Position numbers and translations under genes: made by a program | Notes under the pieces: generated by a model | Seen by the model: the letters and a program-made list of their open reading frames with translations, nothing else | The model's database searches: none | What the model was told of the DNA's origin: nothing | Part shown: one piece after another, positions 23,563-33,435 of the stretch | Layout of the letters: every line of letters starts with the position of its first letter | Numbering within the stretch: position 1 is the stretch's first letter | Assembly (NCBI GenBank): GCA_907163375.1 | Contig: CAJQUW010000478.1 | Coordinates: 168,852 to 232,851, forward strand | Reading direction: 5' to 3' | DNA: 64,000 nt | DNA from: Prostheceraeus crozeri | Lineage: Eukaryota; Platyhelminthes; Polycladida; Euryleptidae

Positions 23563-24185
23563 AAAGCAAAGGAATTGAATCGAGCAGAATTTCTAAACGC
23601 AAAGTCAAGCGATAGCAAAGTATCTACATTGCCTTCTGTTTCTACATATAACCCTAGAAACACAAATGTAACTGCAACAATAAATTCTATCAACACAACC
23701 TTGAAAATTGATCAACAAACCAAACATGTATTTGAGAACAAGAAATTTATCATCAGCAAAAGACAACCTTCCAGTTTGAAACGCATATTGTGCAAATCCC
23801 AATACAATACTAATGACAAAATAATGGCAACCAAATGCAATGACAAGAGGTGTGGTACATGTAACTACATCAAGGAAGGTGACACATACAACTTCAACGG
23901 CAAAAAATTGTCATATATGTCATCACATGTAATGGATGCAATGAATGTTACATTGGGGAAACTCGGAATACCTTGAGGGAACGCTGCCGAATTCATAAAG
24001 AACAAATAAACATTCCGGAATATCGAAAAATCAGCCTAAGTCAGCATATCGATGAATGTGGCCAAGGAAAATTTTCTATATATCCATTCTACAAGATATT
24101 TTGCAATGATAACACAGATATCATCAGAAAAATGAAAGAAAGATATTTCATTGACTTGTACAAACCAAAGCTAAATGCTAAATGA
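23563..24185 (+). pseudogene. PLE-B copy 2: GIY-YIG fragment (pseudo-LTR)
   Basis: Plus-strand 3' fragment of PLE-B: end of RT plus the whole endonuclease region. The linker region and Cys pair (CNDKRCGTCNYIKEG) are open to 23976; a frame change at about 23973 leads into RERCRIHKEQINIP and MKERYFIDLYKPKLN, ending at 24185. It lacks RT motifs. It precedes the long copy in direct orientation, the tandem arrangement that gives Penelope-like elements their pseudo-LTRs. Confidence 0.75.
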
Positions 24186-24260
24186 CACTCATGCACATAG
24201 TTATTGACGACAATTTCAAAATTACTTGTAAATGATGTAAATAATCACTTATCTGTTCTA

Positions 24261-24303
24261 TGCACCTGAAGAAGGAATAAATCCAGAAAGCGCTTGTGCA
24301 AGT
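24261..24303 (+). ncRNA. Hammerhead-ribozyme-like motif in the upstream PLE-B pseudo-LTR
   Basis: GCAC, CUGAAGA, GGA..UCC hairpin, GAAA, GCGCUU, GUGC, identical in layout to the copies at 21424-21466 and 27943-27985. Located about 80-120 bp before the first ORF of the plus copy. Confidence 0.5.
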
Positions 24304-24386
24304 AAGAATTGTTTTTTAGTCGTTCGATTTTCAAATCAAAAGCAATTTCTTTTATATTATTACCAAACACTGTGTTACTATTTTGA

Positions 24387-25631
24387 TTGTTTATTATATT
24401 TCTACCAGTGTTTGTTATGGTGAAAAGTCGACGAAAATCAAGTTCAGAAAGCAATTCAAAGACTGATAATGAATACTATACAACAATGATTGAGAAAATG
24501 AATATCCTCATTGACAAGACGATAACGACGAATGAACTGCTTCATGAAATTTTGAATCAACGAAGTCTAGCTATCTCAAAACAAGAAGAAGATGATAAAT
24601 CTAATGCTGTGAACCAAGAAGAAGGGCTGTTGGAGAAAACTCAACTATTAACATCTCAAACACAAATACAAGAAATGCAAAATTAAGTAAATGAATTGAC
24701 TTTGAGAAGAGAAGCTGAAAAAATTCAATTCGAAATAAATGATGAATGGCACGAAATGCTCGAAAAAAGGAAAATGTCATATTGGCATCAATTGCGAAAT
24801 GAGAAATCGGCTCTAATGTATGAAAATTAGATGAACAGAGAAACTCCGATTCTTCCACGAAAATTCAGAATCAAACTCATTAGAAACGAACCCAATGAAG
24901 ATACAAAAATTAGGGAAAAAGTTGCCAAACAAAGAATGAATGGCGAGATCCAAATACTCAAATCAAGAGCAGAAAAGCACAAACAGAATGTCATTGATTC
25001 TGACACTGAAATGATTAAAATTATCAATAAATCCTCGACCAGAATCGTCAATGAAATTTTACTGCAAAAGTGGACTTTAAATTGTCAAAAGGAAGAAAAT
25101 ATCTCGTGTAACAGATGGAGATTCAATGAGTCATGGCTGTTGGACTATGAAAGACGATACGGAACCGACACTATGAAATCATACAACACAAACAGATCTG
25201 CAAAATTAAATGAATTCAAAACGTATACATCTGTAGTAAGAAATGACAGACGCTATCAAAACGTGCATCAACGAAATCAGCAACAATATCGACACAACAG
25301 TCAACAAAATGATCAGCACTTTCAAAACGGAGATAGATCGAAATTTTTCGCCTACAAAGATTCTAGAAACCAAGGTTGCCACAATTATGAAAGTGACTTC
25401 ATCGATCAGTCAGACTCATACCAGAAACAACATGACAACAAACCTCGAATGTTTGAGAAAAATCATGCACAATTGAGAAGAGAACAAGACAATCTACAAC
25501 ATAATAGAAATGGAGATCATCGAAACACATTCAGTCACAATCATCAGAGTCCTTTTTTAGGCGGAGGCAAGAAGAATTCAAATCGAGAAATGTCACAATG
25601 GAAATCAAGGAAACAAAGAATCTACAATTAA
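24387..25631 (+). pseudogene. PLE-B first ORF
   Basis: A single frame from about 24387 to 25631 is interrupted by two stops (TAA 24684-24686, TAG 24828-24830). It encodes a Lys/Glu-rich helical protein with TPILPRKFRIKLIRNEP, followed by a Gln/Asn/His-rich low-complexity segment (QQQYRHNSQQNDQHFQN) and a basic tail. No enzymatic motif is seen. It precedes the RT in a different frame. Resemblance in layout to 16745-17482 suggests an ORF1 conserved between PLE families. Confidence 0.6.
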
Positions 25632-27227
25632 AGGATAGAGTACATGCAAAGATGTTCATGTTGATCCCAAAGTTATAAATTTATCAAACCAAAAATTGGA
25701 CAAATCTAAAAAACTGCTGCTATCGAAAGGTCTGAAATTTTCCCCTACTCCAAGTGAAAATAACATTGAACTTTCAACGGATATTAAAACCTATGCAAGA
25801 AGCCTTAGATTAGCTGAAATTTTTCATGGCACAACAACATGCGATATCAACTTGGTTCAAAATAAATCAACCTTCAATCCTCCGAAAGGACGGAATCAGC
25901 TACTTGATGCCCTATGTGAAACTATGGAGTCCATTGATTTAAACCAGATTAAATGCAATAAAAAGGGAAAATTTGTCAATCAATGAAAGCAATGCAGTAC
26001 GCAAATTGAAATCAAATGATGAAATAATTATCAAAGAAGCTGACAAAGGAGGAGCCGTTGTAATTATGGAAGAAGAATTTTATGAAAAGCGGATTGAAAC
26101 TATGCTAAATGATTCACAATTTTACCGAAGGGCTGATGATGATCCAGACAAGAAATCTATGCAAAGAATCAAAAGATTAGTAAGTGGAAATTTATCTGAA
26201 AATCTTACAAAGAAGGAAAAAGACTTTTTGACAAAATTTGATTATAAAGGAAGCAATTTTTATGGATTACCAAAAGTGCACAAATCTGAGCATATAAAGA
26301 AATCAATTAATGAGCAAAACTCCGATTACATTCGATGCATCAATCCTCCAGATTTGAAATTTCGTCCTATTGTTGGTGGACCGAACTCTCCAACACAGCG
26401 ACTAAGTAGACTACTTGATATGATATTGAAACCACTTTGCAGCTTTATAGAAAGTTACGTAAGAGAAGACTTACAGTTTCTCAAATTTTTACCAATCATG
26501 CTCATGAAAACACCAAATTGGTAACATTTGACATAGTGAGTCTTTACACAAACATACCTCATAAGCTGGGAATGCAGGCTATCAAATATTGGATAACAAA
26601 GCACTCCGACAAAATTGATGAACGTTTCAGATGCGAATTTATACTTCATGGTATAGAATTAATTTTGACGAATAAACAATTTTGCATTCGGTGAACATTA
26701 TTACACTCAAATAAAGGGAACAGCGATGGGCACAGTTGTTGCGCCCACATATGCAACACTTACCCTTGCATTCCTAGAATTACAACTGTATGAAAAAATT
26801 GAATCGCTGTGGGGTGAAGAAACATCGAATTATGTTAGAAATAACTGGAAGCGATACCTAGATGATTGTTTCATTCTATGGACTCTGGACGATGAAAAAT
26901 TGAAAACTTTTGCACAAATTTTGAATCAATTAGATAGCAACATACAATTCACAATGGAGATGAATGACAATCAAATTTCTTTTTGGATATTATGGTTATA
27001 AAAGAAAATAACAAAATTGTCACAGATATGTTCTATAAGCCAACAGATACACACCAATACTTCCACTTCCATTCCAATCACCCCCGTCATACGAAGCGAG
27101 CCATCCCCTATAATCATGCAAGAAGAATCTGTCCTATAGTGAACGAAGAATTCCGAAGAGAAATCCGCTTGCATGAATTGAAAGCATTTTTGATCAATCG
27201 AAAGTACCCCATTGATCTTATTTCGGA

Positions 27228-28135
<908 letters not shown>

Positions 28136-28142
28136 GAAATTA

Positions 28143-28437
28143 AAATTGACAACACGGCTTTTCCTTATAAGCATAGGCGCTTTCTTTTCTTCAGATACTT
28201 TCTAAGTAATGAGATTTAGATAGCATGCTATTTACAAAATTTGAAATATACATCATAAAGTTAGTCATTAGAAATGACATGGAAATTTGGAACATATCTT
28301 CAAAGTCATGGGATTATGTACAGCATAGATTTTCTGTTGAGGGTAAGATAATTAGGTCGAATTGAGTGATGGATCAAAGGATTCTATGAAATATCTTTCT
28401 TTGTTTTTTCTCTCTACATCACAATCATATATATAAA
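28143..28437 (-). pseudogene. PLE-C: 3' end of a third Penelope-like element
   Basis: On the minus strand a frame ending at about 28350 reads VERKNKERYFIESFDPSLN, the C-terminal helix and P.LN ending of a GIY-YIG endonuclease, parallel to MKERYFIDLYKPKLN of PLE-B. Downstream follows a hammerhead-like motif. The upstream part is missing here; the mariner element begins beside it, and the sequence right of the mariner at 49706 may be its continuation. Confidence 0.55.
28169..28205 (-). ncRNA. Hammerhead-ribozyme-like motif of PLE-C
   Basis: GUAU, CUGAAGA, very short spacer AAA in place of stem II, GAAA, GCGC, C, then AUGC able to pair with GUAU. Stem II is absent, so this copy is probably dead. 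Confidence 0.35.
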
Positions 28438-28729
28438 TAACTATTCCATTTAAAACCGCCGATTCTAAATGCTTATAACTTCGCTATGATTAAACATACT
28501 GAAATGAAAATGACACACAATGTTCATCTGTAATTGCTATTTTTATTTCTATGCTAATTAATCTGATAAGTGCATCAAGCAATCAAATCTTTTACAATAT
28601 TGACCATAGAAATCTACAAATTAATTTGGACATTAATGATCACGAGAGTGCGAAACAGATTTAAACGAGTGCGCTTAAATTTGCGATAATTGGCTATTCA
28701 ACACTCAGAAAGACGTTTTTTTCCAAATC

Positions 28730-29072
28730 ATGGCTTTCATTGTGAAAGAACGTGCGAAATGCGGAATGTGGTTCGACTCAATGCAAAGCGTTGCTTCGGT
28801 TCAGCGGAGGTTTCGCAAAGAATTTAGCAAAGTACGACATGACGCGATTCCTTCGGGAATTCGATAAGGAGATGGCATAACTCTCTAATGAGCACGGGAA
28901 GCGTCTTGAATGCACCACACCAACGAACCCGAACACGCAGGATTGATGAGGATATCGCGGTAGTGTAGGAACATTTTGAAGATGATCCGCACACTTCAAC
29001 TCGGAGAGCATCGTTAGCCCTGGACATGAGTCGAAACACCGTACAAAGAATTCTCAAAGACTTAAAGTGGCA
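28730..29072 (+). pseudogene. Mariner-type transposase, N-terminal part
   Basis: ATG 28730 opens a helix-turn-helix region (ERAKCGMWFDSMQSVASVQ, DUF4817-like) interrupted by a stop at about 28863; after a frame change follow a basic linker, a stop at about 28968 and the second helix-turn-helix (RRASLALDMSRNTVQRILK). The Polinton is inserted right after the LKW codons; the first copy of its 6-bp duplication is 29067-29072. Confidence 0.7.
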
Positions 29073-29585
29073 AGTAGTATATAGTGTGACATCCGGCGCG
29101 ACGCTTCGCTTTGCTTCGCTTCGCTTGCGCCGGATGTCACACTTTTGCGGGTTTTTTTTCAAAAAATCAAAATTTCAAAAATTTCAAAAATTTCAAAAAT
29201 TTAGGTAGACTTCAAATTTCACGTAGCCGAAGGCCGAAGGGCGAAAATTTAAGCGTTTTCAAAATACCCAATTTTCAAATTTTTCAAAATCTCAAATATG
29301 AGAATTACAATTTTTACCCTTAAAATCATGACCGTTCCAGGACACCGAAAATCATAAAAGTTAAGAATCTCAAAATTTGAGAATTACAATTTTCTCGCTT
29401 AAATCATGACCGTTCCAGGACACCAAAAATCATAAAAGTTGAGAATTTCAAATTCATGAATTTTATCCATCTTTCAGGTTTTTAAAATATAACATGTGAC
29501 TAATAATATTTCTTTAAAAAATGGAAGAAACAAAAGTGGATGAAACAAAAGTGGAAGAAACCGCAAGAATATATCCTTCGTTATC
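29073..29585 (+). repeat. Polinton left terminal inverted repeat
   Basis: Matches the reverse complement of 45627-46119 with few differences: a 5-bp unit fewer in the hairpin loop and a 15-bp duplication near 29540-29554 that repeats five codons of the first gene. The repeat includes about 21 codons of the gene at 29521. The interior contains two copies of a CATGACCGTTCCAGGACACC-type unit. Confidence 0.9.
29083..29143. promoter_or_regulatory. Palindrome (hairpin) inside the left TIR
   Basis: AGTGTGACATCCGGCGC (29083-29099) is followed, after a 27-nt loop made of TTCGC-type units, by its exact reverse complement (29127-29143). A 17-bp perfect stem starting 10 bp from the element end could form a cruciform or terminal hairpin. 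Function is unknown; replication or protein-priming signal is a guess. Confidence 0.8.
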
Positions 29586-30264
29586 ATATGAACGTAGTTC
29601 TACTTTAATGGACATTGAAAAGATTAACATTGAAAAAATGAACAAAGAAAAACACAAAGATAGAGTACGCTATATGAAAGATAAAGAATCTCAATTATTA
29701 TTAAGATTAGAGCATTATAAAAAATTAAGAAAGAGATGGACTAAAGTTAAGAATGTAACACAAGGAATTGGCATGTTCTTAACAATAAGTTTAGGTGCTT
29801 TAACAATTGTTATATCTTCAGGTGTTTTAGTAATTCCAGTAGTTGCTACAGCTTTAACAGGTACGGGTGTTTTTGCAACTTCACTTGTTACAATGTTAGA
29901 TAAATCTTTAATAACTAAGAAACGAAAATCATTAAAAACTAAGCATTTACATATTAAAGAAGTCTATGATAAACTACATTACTACTTTCAAAGAGTATGT
30001 GATGATAATGTTATTACGTTAGATGAGATTGAAAAATTTGATCAAATAGCTAATGAAGTAAATCAAATATCATTTCAATTACAGTCAGAAAAAGTTGATG
30101 ATAAGAATAGACAGGATGGCAAAATTTCGAGTGATGGTAAAACTTTTACTGGTGGTAAAACTTCTAATGAAGAAAATGACAAAATTTTTTTAGAAGAGCT
30201 AAAAACTTTAAGCGAAAATTTAAGCAAAACTTTATTAAACAAAACTTTATTAAACAAAACTTAA
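29521..30264 (+). CDS. Polinton gene 1: membrane protein of unknown function
   Basis: Intact frame of 247 codons; the ATG is preceded by TTTCTTTAAAAA. The N-terminus has a short repeat (ETKV twice, part of the 15-bp duplication), then a Lys/Glu-rich helix, then two adjoining hydrophobic segments at about residues 88-120 (MFLTISLGALTIVISSG and following) suitable for membrane spans, a basic segment, and a C-terminal helical region ending in low-complexity DGKTF/GGKTS and LLNKT repeats. The first 21 or so codons lie inside the TIR. I do not recognise a family. It is one of the few unbroken genes of the element. Confidence 0.7.
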   Translation: MEETKVDETKVEETARIYPSLSYERSSTLMDIEKINIEKMNKEKHKDRVRYMKDKESQLLLRLEHYKKLRKRWTKVKNVTQGIGMFLTISLGALTIVISSGVLVIPVVATALTGTGVFATSLVTMLDKSLITKKRKSLKTKHLHIKEVYDKLHYYFQRVCDDNVITLDEIEKFDQIANEVNQISFQLQSEKVDDKNRQDGKISSDGKTFTGGKTSNEENDKIFLEELKTLSENLSKTLLNKTLLNKT

Positions 30265-30288
30265 AACGAGAAAACTTAAAACGAAAAG

Positions 30289-31212
30289 ATGTCAGACAAC
30301 AAAGCAATAAAAAATAATTTGTTCAGTAAAATGTTTTTGCTGTATTCCAATGTTACCACAAAATTCAAATATTATATTTTAAAAATGGATAAAATTAGAG
30401 CTGATAATTTTAAAAGAATAAAACAATTAGAAGAGTTAATAAAACAAAGAAATATTATGAAAGAAAATCATCTTCAACATAGAATGATAAAAGCTGGTAT
30501 TCAATCTGATATGTTTGAAAAAATGCAGCAAACCGAGCAAGTAAAAACTGATTTTGAGAAAACTATGAAACCATTTAAAACTCTTGAAAAAGAAAGTACA
30601 AATAATGATAAACAAATTGATATAACAGATCCAGAACACAAAACTATATTAGATGACTATGGATTACTAGAATCAAACATTAATAAGAAATTACCAAAAT
30701 CTATGCAATTTGAACATTCTATCTCATTTATAGATGGAAAAACAATACCTAGATTTTATCTCGGACAAAAAGAAATATTTCCACAACCTTTTCGAGGTTT
30801 AATTTTTTTCACCAGATAAATCTCCTTTTAATTTAGATAGAAATTTTGTTGATCTTTTAAGAGGAGCAGATTTAAATAATTATGCTGTAGAAGATCTCAT
30901 AAAATATAAAGCTATGTTAGATAGAGTTGGTGCAGTAAAATCTCTTAGACGTTATAAACAATTAGAAAATTTATTATCAACGGGAGTTAAAGTAGAAAAG
31001 GTTTATCTGAAAAACAGAAAACAGAAACAACTGTATTCTTACCAGATGATCCGCAAGAATTACTAAATAGATTAAATATTTTAATATCGGCAATAAAAGA
31101 AGGACATAATTCTAGTTTCAATGAAATTCATGCTACATTGAAAAGACTGTTAGAAAAGAAGATTCTAAATGAAGAGTATTATAAAAGTGTAGCTGAAATA
31201 TGTTGTTTCTAA
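30289..31212 (+). pseudogene. Polinton gene 2: conserved-looking unknown, frameshifted
   Basis: Starts at ATG 30289, 24 bp after gene 1. A long Lys/Glu helical N-terminal half (residues about 35-110) is followed by FEHSISFIDGKTIPRFYLG. A T7 homopolymer near 30802-30808 shifts the frame; it resumes with FNLDRNFVDLLRGADL and NYAVEDLIKYKAML, shifts again near 31000, and ends with LPDDPQELLNRLNILI and a helical NEIHATLKRLLEKK segment. About 308 codons in all. No enzymatic motif; gene position next to the minor capsid gene suggests a virion or morphogenesis role, which is only a guess. Confidence 0.6.
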
Positions 31213-31213
31213 T

Positions 31214-31290
31214 TTTTATCTATGATTTTTATCTATGATTTTTATCTATGATTTTTATCTATGATTTTTATCTACGATTTTTATCTATAA
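31214..31290. repeat. Tandem repeat, unit TTTTTATCTATGA, about 6 copies
   Basis: Thirteen-base units fill the gap between gene 2 and the minor capsid gene. Confidence 0.9.
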
Positions 31291-31316
31291 TATTTATTCA
31301 AAATTTTAACTAAAAA

Positions 31317-32105
31317 ATGTGTTCAACAGATTTAGACAAAATTAATAATCATTTAGAAAATCTAACAGAGATTTTGGGTTCATCAAAATTTAGTACGACG
31401 TTAAAAATTATAACAACTACTTCATCACACACTTGTAATTTAGAACCCATTCTTCATTTAGAACAGAATAAAAATTATCAAATTGCATTGACTAGTTTCT
31501 CTACATTTAACACTATTCAAAACGTTATCAAAGATGTGAATGATCAATTTAGATATTCTACTGATAAAGGCAAAACGTGGAAAATACTAACTTTTCTTCC
31601 TGGTTCTTACGAAGTTGAATCAATATCAAATGAAATTAAGAGAAATTTAGGTATACCATTTAAAGATAAGAAACAATTACATTTTGCAGTTGAACCGGCA
31701 GTTAATAAATTTTCTCTTACTTTAGACGAAAATCATCAAGTTGATTTTAATCATGATAGATCATTGTCAAAGCTATTAGGATTTAATAAACAAACCTATA
31801 GTCAAGGTTATCATTTAGGTGAGAAGATTCCAAAAATAACTGAAATAAATTCAATTGTTGTACATTGTGACATTATTGAAGGAGGATATATAAATGGTAA
31901 ATTGTCAAATTTAATATTCAGTTTTCCAGCTTTTACTGTACCCATTGGTTATAGACTAAATGTAATTCCACAAACATTAATATATTTCCCTATTACAAGA
32001 AAAACTATTAACAACATTAACATTAGAATCACTGATGAAAAAGGACAAGAAATAAATTTTGGAGGTGAAGAGATTATGATAGATCTTTTGGTTCGGGAGG
32101 TATAA
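31317..32105 (+). CDS. Polinton minor capsid (penton-like) protein
   Basis: Intact 262-codon frame, ATG preceded by TTTTAACTAAAAA. Beta-rich sequence with YQIALTSFSTFNTI near the start, a PGSYEVESISNEIKR segment, LSKLLGFNKQTYS in the middle, and near the end INIRITDEKGQEINFGGE. This order resembles the single-jelly-roll penton or minor capsid proteins of Polintons, which occupy the vertices of an icosahedral shell. The stop is embedded in a GC-rich hairpin (GGGAG..CTCCC, 32095-32111). Neighbours are gene 2 and the packaging ATPase. Family assignment is from motif recall, not a search. Confidence 0.7.
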   Translation: MCSTDLDKINNHLENLTEILGSSKFSTTLKIITTTSSHTCNLEPILHLEQNKNYQIALTSFSTFNTIQNVIKDVNDQFRYSTDKGKTWKILTFLPGSYEVESISNEIKRNLGIPFKDKKQLHFAVEPAVNKFSLTLDENHQVDFNHDRSLSKLLGFNKQTYSQGYHLGEKIPKITEINSIVVHCDIIEGGYINGKLSNLIFSFPAFTVPIGYRLNVIPQTLIYFPITRKTINNINIRITDEKGQEINFGGEEIMIDLLVREV

Positions 32106-32201
32106 ACTCCCGTTCGAGAGGGATAAACTCCCACGCGAAGCTAGAGAAGTTTAATTTTCTTCTTCTTCTTTAAAAATAAAAAAAAAATTTTTTATTAAAA
32201 A

Positions 32202-32974
32202 ATGAGTGAAGTACCTCCATTAAATAAAAAAAACTCAAATTTAATCATCATCCAAATTTATCTAATAAAGTTTTGTCAGTTATTTGCGGAAGATCAGGTT
32301 GTGGAAAAACATATCTATTATTTAAAATTTTAACGACTCCAAATTTTTTGGATTATAACAATCTTATAATTTATACAACAACAGCAGAACAACCCGTCTA
32401 TCAATTTTTAAAATATGGATTTGAAAATAATCTTAAAAAAACAGCAATTGCTTCATTATCATTATTCAAAGAATATGAAAAATCTGAAGATGAAGAAGAA
32501 ATAAGTTCGTGGTGTGAAGAAGCAGCAAAAAATAGTCAGTTAGTAGAATCCAATAAAAATAAGCATATAAAGATACAATTAATAGATGATAGTGGTAATA
32601 TGCAAGATCCTAGTAAACTAGATAAAACAATGAAACATTGTGTAATTTTTGATGATTGTGTTAATGATAGAAATCAGTCAGTTAAGAGAAATTATTTCAC
32701 AAGAGGTAGACATAATAACTGTAGTGTTTTTTATTTAACACAAAGTATGTATTCATTAGACGGAAGTGTTATTAGAAAGAATGCAAATATATTTATACTA
32801 TTTAAAATAAATGCAAGAAACTTAAGTGATTTGTTAAGAGATTTATGTGTAAGAAATAAAGATGAATTTAAACAATCGTGTAACAATGCTTGGTCAAAAG
32901 ATTATGGCTTCATTACAATTAATATTGATAAAAAAATTCATGATAGAGTTATCGAAAATATTTTCGCGGAGTGA
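32202..32974 (+). pseudogene. Polinton packaging ATPase (A32/FtsK-HerA type)
   Basis: ATG 32202 follows TTTTTTATTAAAAA. A frameshift in the A-run at about 32226-32233 separates the first codons from the main frame. Walker A GRSGCGKT lies at 32288-32311, Walker B HCVIFDDCV at 32638-32664, and a sensor-like FYLTQSMYSL follows FTRGRHNNCSV. The order and about 257-codon size match the DNA-packaging ATPases of Polintons and related viruses, which pump the genome into the capsid. The end is followed by a duplicated segment of about 26 bp (ATATTTTCGCGGAGTGA) and three ACGGAGTGACCGA units. Confidence 0.85.
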
Positions 32975-32995
32975 AAGTCGATAGAAAATATTTTC

Positions 32996-33037
32996 GCGGA
33001 GTGACCGAACGGAGTGACCGAACGGAGTGACCGAATA
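32996..33037. repeat. Tandem repeat, unit CGGAGTGACCGAA, three copies
   Basis: GC-rich units directly downstream of the ATPase gene; the previous 26 bp are also a duplication of the gene's own last codons. Confidence 0.85.
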
Positions 33038-33080
33038 ATTTTTTCTTATAAATTTTTTGTTAATAAAAATAAAAAAAAAT

Positions 33081-33386
33081 ATGTTGGACGTTTACAAGAT
33101 AGAGCATGTACCAGTTTTAAAAGATTATCGTCATCCTACAAATCCTGTAAATTCGAAGAAAGAAGTAAGATTTTATTATCATCATAAATACGTAGCGCTC
33201 GTTACAGATTATAAAACAAAACATGGTATTAAACCGTGTGTTAAAACAAAAGACTTTCCACTTTGTTTAAGAAGTTTCCGAGTATTTTTGGCGTATAATA
33301 ATTTATGGTGGTTGGTTAAGAAAGAACATTTAACAACACATGAATTAGAAACATTACATCAATTACATATTCCTGTGTATATGTAA
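33081..33386 (+). CDS. Polinton small unknown protein, 101 codons
   Basis: Intact frame; ATG 33081 follows an A-run. The sequence is basic and aromatic (FYYHHKYVALVTDYKTKHG, LAYNNLWWLVKKEHL) with Cys at two positions. No family recognised. It lies between ATPase and polymerase on the same strand with a short intergenic hairpin GAACcgaaGTTC at 33392-33403. Confidence 0.6.
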   Translation: MLDVYKIEHVPVLKDYRHPTNPVNSKKEVRFYYHHKYVALVTDYKTKHGIKPCVKTKDFPLCLRSFRVFLAYNNLWWLVKKEHLTTHELETLHQLHIPVYM

Positions 33387-33435
33387 AAACGGAACCGAAG
33401 TTCTATGTAAAAATTCATTTTTTCCTTTAAAAAAT

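Larger units (their letters stand above)
21327..24399. repeat. PLE-B palindrome: inverted pseudo-LTR-like arms
   Basis: Arms 21327-22167 and 23559-24399 (about 841 bp) are near-identical reverse complements centred at 22863. Each holds the 3' part of PLE-B (end of RT, GIY-YIG, hammerhead-like motif). The 1.4-kb spacer carries the RT of the left, minus-strand copy. The right arm also reads in direct orientation with 27228-28034, so it serves as the upstream pseudo-LTR of the plus-strand copy. Confidence 0.85.

Noticed and set aside
30000-30045. EF-hand-like DDNVITLDEIEKF segment in gene 1
   Set aside because: Only a partial loop pattern, single copy, no flanking evidence.
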